Program-made: the position numbers and the translations under genes
The notes under the pieces: generated by a model
The model's database searches: none
Told to the model about the DNA's origin: nothing
What the model saw: only the letters and a program-made list of their open reading frames with translations
Origin: Oscillospiraceae bacterium
Lineage (GTDB): Bacteria > Bacillota > Clostridia > Oscillospirales > UBA644
Reading direction: 5' to 3'
Length of the DNA: 10,501 bases
Assembly: GCA_015067385.1 (NCBI GenBank)
Contig: SVMP01000065.1
Coordinates: 1 to 10,501, forward strand
Shown here: positions 1-6,069 of the stretch, piece by piece
Layout of the letters: each line of letters opens with the position of its first letter
How positions within the stretch are numbered: position 1 is the first letter of the stretch

Positions 1-492
1 AATACCCCCATAATCATCGTTTCCGCAAGAGACGAGGAGCTTGACCGCATTCTCGGAATCGAAATGGGTGCCGATGACTATATCCCGAAGCCGTTCTCTC
101 CCCGTGAAATGGTTGCCCGCGCAAAAGCCGTATTCCGCAGAATAGACGGTATGAATTCTTCCGTTTCCGATTCAACATCTCCCCGCTGCCGCGATCTGAA
201 GATCTATCCCGAGGAACGCCGCATCGTTAAGGTTTCCGAAAACGGCGAGGAAGAGCTTAACTTAACCGCCATGGAATACAATTTCATCAATTTTATGATA
301 ACAAACAAAAACCGTGTGTTTACAAGAGATCAGCTTCTCACAAATATCTGGGAGTATCAGTATATCGGCGACACACGCGCGGTTGACGATCTTGTTAAGC
401 GTATAAGAAAAAAACTCGACACCCACAAGACCGAATTTTCCATTGAGACTGTCTGGGGTTACGGCTATAAAGTTACCGACAACATAGACTGA
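1..492 (+). CDS. Response regulator, OmpR/PhoB family (5' end outside window)
   Basis: This is the C-terminal 163 residues of a two-component response regulator whose start lies before the window. Visible residues 1-45 are the end of a receiver domain. They carry the conserved switch Ser (residue 8, in IIIVSARDEE) and the invariant Lys-30 in DDYIPKPF; the phosphoacceptor Asp lies upstream, outside the window. After a short linker, residues about 65-158 form a winged-helix DNA-binding domain of the OmpR/PhoB type, with the typical recognition-helix stretch TRAVDDLVKRIRKKL and the closing wing VWGYGYKV. It should bind DNA as a phosphorylated dimer and control transcription. The kinase gene starts 4 bp after its stop codon, so the two are almost certainly partners. 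Targets are unknown; the sialidase-like gene further down the same strand is one candidate. The family call is secure, the signal sensed is not. Confidence 0.95.
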   Translation, partial: NTPIIIVSARDEELDRILGIEMGADDYIPKPFSPREMVARAKAVFRRIDGMNSSVSDSTSPRCRDLKIYPEERRIVKVSENGEEELNLTAMEYNFINFMITNKNRVFTRDQLLTNIWEYQYIGDTRAVDDLVKRIRKKLDTHKTEFSIETVWGYGYKVTDNID

Positions 493-496
493 TGCT

Positions 497-1876
497 ATGA
501 AATTCAGTATAAGAAAAAAACTCATACTGTCGTATGCAGCCATAATATTCCTTATGGCAGGTATCTCAATGTCTTTCGTTTCACTGTTTTCCGAGGCTTA
601 CATCCTTAGCGAAGCGCAGACAAGGCTCCGTCAGTATTCCGACAGAATAGCCATATCTCTCGCATCAAAACAGACATCTTTCTCTATTTTTTACGATTTT
701 ATGTGGGAAAGCGTTATCAGAGAGGTTTCGGACAACAATTATTCCATAGCTATTTTCGATTCCCATAACGAGCTTTATGCCGTTTCAAATTTTGATATGC
801 TGGATCTCAAAAAAGAGACCCTTGTAAAATATGTTCAGATGAGATACGGCAGAAACGGCGGATTCGTTATCCCCGAAAACCGAGAAACATATGCCGCATA
901 TTCACGAGTGATAAAATATTCAAACGGCACTCCGTATGCGACTATAGTTGTTTTGATGCAGCTCGACAAATATAACATTGACGGTCTTCTTTTCATCCTA
1001 TTCTTTGTTTCTGTTATGGCTGCTTCGTTTATTGCCGTAATCAGCGCATTTCTTTTTTCGGGACAGCTTACACGTAATCTTAAAAAGCTTCGGAAGCGTG
1101 CCGATATGCTTGCAAAACGTCAGTTTGACAACACCATTACCATCAATTCAAAGGACGAGGTAGGGGAACTTGCAAAATCCATTGACGAAATGGCGAAGAG
1201 TATCGAAGAATACGACCGAAGCCAGAAAGTGTTCTTACAAAACGCTTCACATGAGCTGAGAACACCGCTTATGTCTATCCGAGGTTATGTCGAGGGACTT
1301 CGAGACGGTATTTTTACGGACAATGCCGATGCGGTCTACGATTCTATTCTTAATCAGACATCTCGTCTCGAAAAGCTCGTCGAGGACGTTATGTATCTTT
1401 CAAAGATCGAAACAACAAAAGATATTATGGTCATGTCTTCCGTTAACACTCTTGAAATAATCGATGAAGCTATCGAAAGAGTTGAGGGCATTGCGTCCGC
1501 CAACGATATATCGCTTGTTAAAGGCGACATTCTTATTGCGGACATCGTAGGCGACGGCGACCATCTTGCAACGGTCTTTACAAATTTATTTTCAAATTCT
1601 CTCCGTTTTGCCAAGGAAAAGATATTTGTCGAAGCCGTTCCCGTTGAAAATGGCGTTATCTTTACCGTTACAGACGACGGTCCGGGCTTCAGCGAAGATG
1701 ATCTGCCTCATATCTTTGACAGATTTTACAAGGGAAAGAAAGGCAAACACGGTCTCGGTCTTGCAATAGCCAAGGCGGTCGTTACGGCTCATAAGGGTAC
1801 GATTTCCGCTTATAACAGGACAGACGGACAGCAGGGCGCCGTTTTTGAAGTATTTCTTCCCATAAATAAAAAATAA
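497..1876 (+). CDS. Sensor histidine kinase, HAMP-HisKA-HATPase_c
   Basis: This is a 459-residue membrane histidine kinase that should autophosphorylate and pass phosphate to the response regulator encoded just upstream. Segments in order: transmembrane helix 1 (about 9-31), an extracytoplasmic sensor region of roughly 130 residues (33-161) with no motif I recognise, transmembrane helix 2 (about 164-187), a HAMP linker (188-240), the HisKA dimerisation helix with phosphoacceptor His-252 in SHELRTP, and an ATPase domain. The ATPase domain has an N box (TNLFSNS, Asn-363/Asn-367), a G1 box (DDGPG, 393-397), an F box (FDRFYKG) and a G2 box (GKHGLGLA, 416-423). All catalytic boxes are intact. The ATG follows the regulator stop after only 4 bp and has no strong Shine-Dalgarno of its own, which suggests translational coupling. 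The ligand cannot be inferred. Confidence 0.95.
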   Translation: MKFSIRKKLILSYAAIIFLMAGISMSFVSLFSEAYILSEAQTRLRQYSDRIAISLASKQTSFSIFYDFMWESVIREVSDNNYSIAIFDSHNELYAVSNFDMLDLKKETLVKYVQMRYGRNGGFVIPENRETYAAYSRVIKYSNGTPYATIVVLMQLDKYNIDGLLFILFFVSVMAASFIAVISAFLFSGQLTRNLKKLRKRADMLAKRQFDNTITINSKDEVGELAKSIDEMAKSIEEYDRSQKVFLQNASHELRTPLMSIRGYVEGLRDGIFTDNADAVYDSILNQTSRLEKLVEDVMYLSKIETTKDIMVMSSVNTLEIIDEAIERVEGIASANDISLVKGDILIADIVGDGDHLATVFTNLFSNSLRFAKEKIFVEAVPVENGVIFTVTDDGPGFSEDDLPHIFDRFYKGKKGKHGLGLAIAKAVVTAHKGTISAYNRTDGQQGAVFEVFLPINKK

Positions 1877-1900
1877 ATAAAAAGAAAAGGGGTCAAAATA

Positions 1901-3145
1901 ATGCGCAGAGATTATACTATTCCCATCGTCGATATTTCGGACGAAAAACAAAGACAGACTGTTGTTGATTACGAAAAAGGTCTTTATATCGGACATCCGA
2001 CGACCGTTCTTCTTGATGATAACAAGACTATTGTTGCCGTTTATCCGAAAAATCACGGTTACGGACAGATCGTTCTCAAAAAAAGTTATGACAGCGGTCT
2101 GACATGGACGGACAGACTTCCCGTTCCCGACAGCTTTTCCACATCTCTCGAAACACCCACGATCTACAAGGTTTACGACAAGGACGGAAAACGCCGCCTT
2201 ATTCTCTTTTCGGGACTTTATCCTATAAGAATGTCTGTTTCCGAGGATGACGGAGATACGTGGTCCGAGCTTGAACCGATCGGAAATTACGGCGGCATCG
2301 TTGCAATGGGCGATCTGTGCGAAGTCGGAAAAGGCGAATATATAGCGCTTTTTCATGATGACGGCAGATTTATCAACGGCGGCGATCATGAAAGAAGAAC
2401 AGTTTACCGCACGGGCGAGGGTGCTGCTGTTCGAACAAAACTTATGCACAGCTACTCTCAGGACGGCGGAAAAACATGGTCCGATAAGCAGGACAGCTGG
2501 GTGAAAACTCTCGAAAAAGAGGGTGACGTATGGGAAGAAATATATAATGTCGATTCCGGCAGGGTAAACGGCAGAATAATCGTTTATCAGGTCGAATCTC
2601 ACGACGGCGGCCTTACATGGTCCGAACCTCACGCTATCTGTACGCACGAAGTCTGCGATCTGTGCGAACCCGCAATCATCCGTTCTCCCGACGGCAATCA
2701 GCTCTGCGCCGTAATGCGTGAAAATGCGAAGAAAATGAACTCCCATGCGATCTTTTCTTCCGATAACGGAAAAACATGGTCCGAACCCGTCGAGCTTCAG
2801 GGTGCTCTTACCGGTGACAGACATTGCGCGCGTTACCTCAAAGACGGCAGGCTTTTCATCTCATTCAGGGATACTTGCCTTGATTCTCCCACATGGGGCG
2901 ACTGGTGTGCATGGGTAGGTACATATGACGATATCAAGAACGGCGGCGAGGGCAGTTACCGTGTTCGTATAATGAAAAATTACAAGAACGGCGACTGCGC
3001 ATATCCGGGCGTCGAAATACTTCCCGACGGGACAGTTGTTACAACAACATACGGTCATTTTACCGAGGGCGAGGAAGCGTATGTCGTTTCTGTTCGCTTT
3101 CATCCCGATGAGCTTGATGCAAAATTGAAAAATATTGTGAAATAA
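1901..3145 (+). CDS. Sialidase-fold (BNR/Asp-box) protein, cytoplasmic
   Basis: This 414-residue protein is a six-bladed β-propeller of the sialidase superfamily. Five Asp boxes of the S-x-D-x-G-x-T-W type are visible: 62-69, 114-121, 186-193, 233-240 and 286-293. GH33 sialidases carry a RIP motif with the first Arg of the carboxylate-binding triad near the N terminus; the corresponding place here reads YIGHPTT (about 29-35), with no Arg. Candidate later arginines exist (Arg-110, Arg-273, Arg-323), as does a conserved-looking C-terminal YPGVEILPDGT block. There is no signal peptide (it begins MRRDYTIPIV), so it should act in the cytoplasm. The start is supported by AAAAGGGG at 1885-1892, 8 bp before the ATG. 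It lies 24 bp after the kinase with no hairpin between, so it is probably cotranscribed. Automatic pipelines would call it exo-alpha-sialidase; the fold is secure but that activity is doubtful. Confidence 0.8.
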   Translation: MRRDYTIPIVDISDEKQRQTVVDYEKGLYIGHPTTVLLDDNKTIVAVYPKNHGYGQIVLKKSYDSGLTWTDRLPVPDSFSTSLETPTIYKVYDKDGKRRLILFSGLYPIRMSVSEDDGDTWSELEPIGNYGGIVAMGDLCEVGKGEYIALFHDDGRFINGGDHERRTVYRTGEGAAVRTKLMHSYSQDGGKTWSDKQDSWVKTLEKEGDVWEEIYNVDSGRVNGRIIVYQVESHDGGLTWSEPHAICTHEVCDLCEPAIIRSPDGNQLCAVMRENAKKMNSHAIFSSDNGKTWSEPVELQGALTGDRHCARYLKDGRLFISFRDTCLDSPTWGDWCAWVGTYDDIKNGGEGSYRVRIMKNYKNGDCAYPGVEILPDGTVVTTTYGHFTEGEEAYVVSVRFHPDELDAKLKNIVK

Positions 3146-3166
3146 TTCTTGTGAGAACATATTTTC

Positions 3167-3195
3167 TTGACTTTAACAAAATTCTGTGATACAAT
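3167..3195 (+). promoter_or_regulatory. σA-type promoter of ilvE
   Basis: TTGACT (3167-3172) and TACAAT (3190-3195) are separated by exactly 17 bp, close to the σ70/σA consensus. The start codon at 3234 lies about 30 bp after the expected transcription start. No convincing terminator was seen between the sialidase-like gene and this promoter, so some read-through from upstream is possible. Confidence 0.8.
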
Positions 3196-3220
3196 AAAAG
3201 ATAGTGTAATTTAAAAGTTT

Positions 3221-3236
3221 GGAGATAAAGTATATG
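3221..3236 (+). promoter_or_regulatory. Ribosome binding site that fixes the ilvE start
   Basis: GGAG at 3221-3224 lies 9 bp before the ATG at 3234. An in-frame TTG at 3219 would give five extra residues (MEIKY), but it directly abuts this Shine-Dalgarno, so it is very unlikely to be the real start. Confidence 0.8.
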
Positions 3237-4301
3237 GAAATCAAAATCACTAAAAATACTGCTCCGAAAGCTAAAGTTCCCGCTAATGAACTTCGTTTCG
3301 GAACAACCTTTACCGATCACATGTTCATCATGAAGCACGATTCCGAGAACGGCTGGCATGATGCCCAGATAGTTCCTTACGGTCCGATCTCTCTCGATCC
3401 CTCCGCAATGGTATTCCATTACGCTCAGGAAATTTTCGAAGGTCTTAAGGCTTACCGTACCAAAGAAGATGGCGAGATCTACCTTTTCCGTCCCGAAAAG
3501 AACTTCGAAAGAATGAATCTTTCCTGCGACAGAATGTGTATCCCCCGTTTTGACGGCGAACAGGTGCTCGATGCTCTCGAACAGCTCATCAAACTCGATG
3601 CAAGCTGGATCCCCACCGCTCCCGGTACCTCTCTTTACATCCGTCCTTTCATCATCGCTACCGATAAACAGGTTGGCGTTCATCCTTCTCATGAATATCT
3701 CTTCATTATAATCCTCTCTCCTGTTGGTTCTTACTTCAAGGAGGGCCTCAAACCCGTTAAGATCTATGTTGAGACCGAATATACAAGAGCTGCTCGCGGC
3801 GGTACAGGTATGGCTAAATGCGGCGGTAACTATGCGGCATCCCTCATCGGTCAGCAGAAAGCTGAAAAACTCAAGTATTCTCAGGTTCTCTGGCTCGACG
3901 GTCAGGAACATAAATACGTTGAAGAAGTCGGCGCTATGAACGTTTTCTTCAAGATCAACGGCACTATCGTTACTCCCTCTCTCGACGGCAGCATCCTTCC
4001 CGGTATCACCAGAAGATCCGTTATCGAACTTCTCAAGAGCAAGGGCTACACCGTTGAAGAAAGACTTCTCCATATCGACGAGCTTATGGAAGCTGCAAAC
4101 AGCGGCGCTCTCGAAGAAGCTTGGGGTACAGGTACTGCGGCTGTCATCAGCCCCATCGGCGAACTCAACCGCGAAGGCAATATCTGCGTTATCAACAATA
4201 ACGAGATCGGCCCCGTTTCTCAGATGCTCTACGATGAACTCACCGGCATTCAGTGGGGTCTCAAAGACGATCCGTTCGGCTGGAGAAGAATCGTTAAATA
4301 A
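3234..4301 (+). CDS. ilvE: Branched-chain amino acid aminotransferase
   Basis: This 355-residue PLP class IV aminotransferase should reversibly transfer the amino group between glutamate and the 2-oxo acids of leucine, isoleucine and valine in the cytoplasm. The length and motifs fit the longer BCAT type II group. Visible features are the FEGLKAYR block (68-75), FRPEKNFERM (85-94), the PLP-binding Lys-195 in GMAKCGGNY (192-200), the EEVGAMNVFF block (230-239; Glu-231 is the expected cofactor-contacting residue), LPGITR (255-260) and GTGTAA (298-303). The ATG at 3234 is chosen over an in-frame TTG at 3219 because the Shine-Dalgarno GGAG lies between them. Codon choice is more biased (CTC, GGT, CGT, ATC) than in the neighbours, suggesting high expression. 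It has its own promoter and a hairpin behind it, so it is probably transcribed alone. Confidence 0.95.
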   Translation: MEIKITKNTAPKAKVPANELRFGTTFTDHMFIMKHDSENGWHDAQIVPYGPISLDPSAMVFHYAQEIFEGLKAYRTKEDGEIYLFRPEKNFERMNLSCDRMCIPRFDGEQVLDALEQLIKLDASWIPTAPGTSLYIRPFIIATDKQVGVHPSHEYLFIIILSPVGSYFKEGLKPVKIYVETEYTRAARGGTGMAKCGGNYAASLIGQQKAEKLKYSQVLWLDGQEHKYVEEVGAMNVFFKINGTIVTPSLDGSILPGITRRSVIELLKSKGYTVEERLLHIDELMEAANSGALEEAWGTGTAAVISPIGELNREGNICVINNNEIGPVSQMLYDELTGIQWGLKDDPFGWRRIVK

Positions 4302-4334
4302 GTTAAGATCCGATAATATCGGGTTACGTAAATT

Positions 4335-4370
4335 ACAGGCACGAAATTCAGCGTGCCTGTATTTATTGTC
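4335..4370 (+). terminator. Hairpin terminator after ilvE
   Basis: ACAGGCACG (4335-4343) pairs with CGTGCCTGT (4352-4360) in a 9-bp perfect stem with an 8-base loop, followed by ATTTATTGT. The T tract is imperfect. A smaller hairpin, CCGAT/ATCGG at 4310-4322, precedes it and has no T tract. Confidence 0.7.
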
Positions 4371-4418
4371 TGATGAAAAAGAGAAGATTCGTTTATTGAC
4401 GAGTCTTCTCTTTCTATT
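4371..4418. terminator. Bidirectional hairpin between convergent genes
   Basis: AAAGAGAAGATTCG (4378-4391) pairs with CGAGTCTTCTCTTT (4400-4413) in a 14-bp stem containing one G-U pair, with an 8-base loop. On the plus strand it is followed by TTTCTATTTTTATT if the outer A-T pairs are left open. On the minus strand it is followed by a run of five T and then CATCA. It therefore can stop both the minus-strand membrane-protein transcript, whose stop codon is at 4420, and read-through from ilvE. Confidence 0.75.
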
Positions 4419-4419
4419 T

Positions 4420-5283
4420 TTATTCTTCGTTTTTCTGTTCTTCCTGCTGTTTTTCAAGCTTGCGTTTTTTCGCTTCGCGTTTTCTTCGCTTGATCTCTTT
4501 TTTTGCTGAGTATGCGCTGTAAATAAAAACCGCAACGATCAGCAAGACCGCTATCACCATCGCTACGATAACCAGACTTTGATCTGCCTCATCCGTTATC
4601 GGCTTGGGCGGTTCGGGCGGCTCTTCTTTGGTTGGTACGGATACCGAAAGCCCCGAAAATGCTACCGTCATTTCTTTTGTCTGCGATTTTTCCGCTTCAA
4701 ATGCAAATTTGTTTACGGATAAAAGTATCTCGTCCGCAGTCAGTTCCGTTTTTTGTTCTTCTTCTTTTTCCGTCTCGGTCTCTGTTTCTTCGCTTCCTTC
4801 GCCTTCCGAAACGTCTTCTTCCTCTTGATCGGGCGGTCTTACGGTGTCCGCCGTTCGCAGATTCAGCGTTATTCCGTTCCATCCCGATTTAAGCGAAAGC
4901 TCTGCGATGTCCCATGAAAAAGCATGTCCGTCTTCTGTTGAAAGAACTATCACGCCGTTCTTCAGAATTGAAATATCGCTGATAAAAATGTCCGTTTTTA
5001 ACACTATCTCCGATACTTCTGCGCTGAATTCGCCCCATTGAGCCGTGAATTTGTACTCTCCGCCGACTGTCTGACCGTTTGATGTAAAGCTTACGGCATC
5101 CTTTTCTCCTTTTTTGACCGTTTCAGAGGAAACGGTTACCGAGCTTTCCGCTTTCCAGCCCGAAGAATTTTCCGTCGGCAATTCGATGAGTGTTTTATAT
5201 ACCGTTTGCGCCGAAAAAACTGCCGAAAAAGAGAATATTACGGCAAACATAATAACGGCGGCGGTAAAATGTTTAACTGCCAA
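4420..5283 (-). CDS. Secreted single-span membrane protein with acidic linker, unknown function
   Basis: I do not recognise this protein. From a TTG start it has 287 residues: a signal-peptide-like hydrophobic stretch (6-25), an extracytoplasmic region rich in β-strand-like sequence (27-148), a very acidic low-complexity linker (about 152-180, mostly Glu with Thr, Ser and Asp), a second β-like stretch (181-217), a Pro/Glu spacer (218-230), a transmembrane helix (about 236-258) and a strongly basic, Lys/Arg/Glu-rich tail inside the cell (260-287). The two β parts may be one β-sandwich interrupted by the linker; this is inference. The start is odd. An ATG at 5296-5294, two bases after the deaminase stop, is out of frame because of an A8 tract; with seven A it would read MKKILAVKH and give 291 residues. 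It is probably translationally coupled to the deaminase gene. Confidence 0.75.
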   Translation of the reverse strand: MAVKHFTAAVIMFAVIFSFSAVFSAQTVYKTLIELPTENSSGWKAESSVTVSSETVKKGEKDAVSFTSNGQTVGGEYKFTAQWGEFSAEVSEIVLKTDIFISDISILKNGVIVLSTEDGHAFSWDIAELSLKSGWNGITLNLRTADTVRPPDQEEEDVSEGEGSEETETETEKEEEQKTELTADEILLSVNKFAFEAEKSQTKEMTVAFSGLSVSVPTKEEPPEPPKPITDEADQSLVIVAMVIAVLLIVAVFIYSAYSAKKEIKRRKREAKKRKLEKQQEEQKNEE

Positions 5284-5298
5284 TATTTTTTTTCATTA

Positions 5299-5790
5299 TC
5301 AATATCCGCTCTTTATATCCAACGAATCGTCGATCTCGACCCATTCTTTCATAACATCGATGACTCTGTATTCTGTTTTTGTATCACGCACGATAACAGT
5401 CTCGATGCCTGCGTTTATTATCAGTCGTCTGCACATCGAACAACTGCTCGTGCCGCTGAATAACTCACCGTTTTTCGGGTTAACACACGCAAGATAAAGC
5501 GTAGCGCCTATCATCTCTTCTCTCGATGCCGCAATTATTGCGTTCGCTTCGGCATGGACCGATCTGCAAAGCTCATATCTTTCGCCTGCGGGGATCTTCA
5601 GCTTTTCACGGAGACATTCTCCCGTGTCACAGCAGTTTACACGGCCTCTCGGCGCACCTGCATATCCGGTGCTTATTATAACGTCGTTTTTTACAATAAC
5701 TGCGCCGAAAAGTCTGCGAAGACATGTTCCTCTTTCCGCAACAGTCTGCGCAATATCCAAATAGTAATTTTTCTTATCTATTCTGTCCAT
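5299..5790 (-). CDS. dCMP/cytidine deaminase family zinc enzyme (ComEB-like)
   Basis: This 163-residue zinc-dependent deaminase resembles deoxycytidylate deaminases, which turn dCMP into dUMP for thymidylate synthesis. The catalytic site is intact: His-79 and Glu-81 in HAEANAI, and Cys-117 and Cys-120 in SCSMC. The usual Pro before the first Cys of the second motif is Ser here. The N-terminal block CLRRLFGAVIVKND (23-36), followed by TGYAGAPRG (41-49), is typical of the dCMP group, as are the extra cysteines 53, 54 and 59, which may hold a second zinc. GGAG at 5800-5797 lies 6 bp before the ATG, and a perfect-consensus promoter lies upstream. Its stop codon is two bases from the ATG of the membrane-protein gene, so the two form one transcript. 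Substrate (dCMP or another cytidine compound) is inferred from family resemblance only. Confidence 0.88.
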   Translation of the reverse strand: MDRIDKKNYYLDIAQTVAERGTCLRRLFGAVIVKNDVIISTGYAGAPRGRVNCCDTGECLREKLKIPAGERYELCRSVHAEANAIIAASREEMIGATLYLACVNPKNGELFSGTSSCSMCRRLIINAGIETVIVRDTKTEYRVIDVMKEWVEIDDSLDIKSGY

Positions 5791-5818
5791 ATCGGTCTCC
5801 GTTCATGTTTTATTGTAC

Positions 5819-5847
5819 ATTATACCTTTTTTCTGCGACTTTGTCAA
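5819..5847 (-). promoter_or_regulatory. Perfect-consensus σA promoter for the deaminase operon
   Basis: On the minus strand TTGACA (5847-5842) and TATAAT (5824-5819) are exactly 17 bp apart, matching the consensus at all twelve positions. The deaminase start codon at 5790 follows after roughly 20-25 bases of leader. Confidence 0.85.
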
Positions 5848-5968
5848 GCCTTGATCGTTTTTTGTCTTATCTGATGTTAAAAACAAAAGAAAATTTGTGA
5901 ATTTTTATTGAACTTTGCGTTTGTTTCATCGTATATGGGCGAAAAAGCCTCTTCTCGAAAAAAAAGAA

Positions 5969-5997
5969 TTGACTTTTACTGTTATATAATGTATAAT
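5969..5997 (+). promoter_or_regulatory. σA-type promoter of the first lipoprotein gene
   Basis: TTGACT (5969-5974) and TATAAT (5992-5997) are 17 bp apart. This promoter diverges from the deaminase promoter within the 279-bp gap 5791-6069. A second TATAAT at 5985-5990 is too close to the -35 box to be used with it. The leader to the ATG at 6070 is about 65 bases, clearly longer than for the two downstream paralogs. The rest of the gap, 5848-5968, is AT-rich and holds only a weak possible promoter (TTGAAC 5908-5913, TATATG 5932-5937). Confidence 0.8.
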
Positions 5998-6069
5998 TAA
6001 ATTAATAATCAAGGATAAAACGGTGAGAATAATTGCCGTAATATCACTTTATACGGAGGGTGTTAAATA

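Noticed and set aside
1592..2824. 410-codon open frame on the minus strand across the kinase and sialidase-like genes
   Set aside because: It is antisense to two genes with clear catalytic or fold motifs and shows no motif of its own; its length follows from the codon bias of the sense genes.
3127..3166. Possible terminator after the sialidase-like gene
   Set aside because: GAAAAATAT and ATATTTTC can pair only through A-T bases with a loop over 20 bases, partly inside the coding region, and no T tract follows. TTCTTGTGAGAA gives just 4 bp.
3219..3233. TTG at 3219 as start of ilvE
   Set aside because: The Shine-Dalgarno GGAG is at 3221-3224, inside this extension, and it serves the ATG at 3234.
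3060..4535. 491-codon open frame on the minus strand across ilvE
   Set aside because: It lies antisense to a well-supported aminotransferase, has no domain-like sequence, and is low-complexity (Ser, Phe and Arg rich) as expected from reading a biased gene backwards.
5908..5937. Second promoter TTGAAC / TATATG before paralog 1
   Set aside because: The match is weak, the spacer is 18 bp, and a much better promoter lies at 5969-5997.
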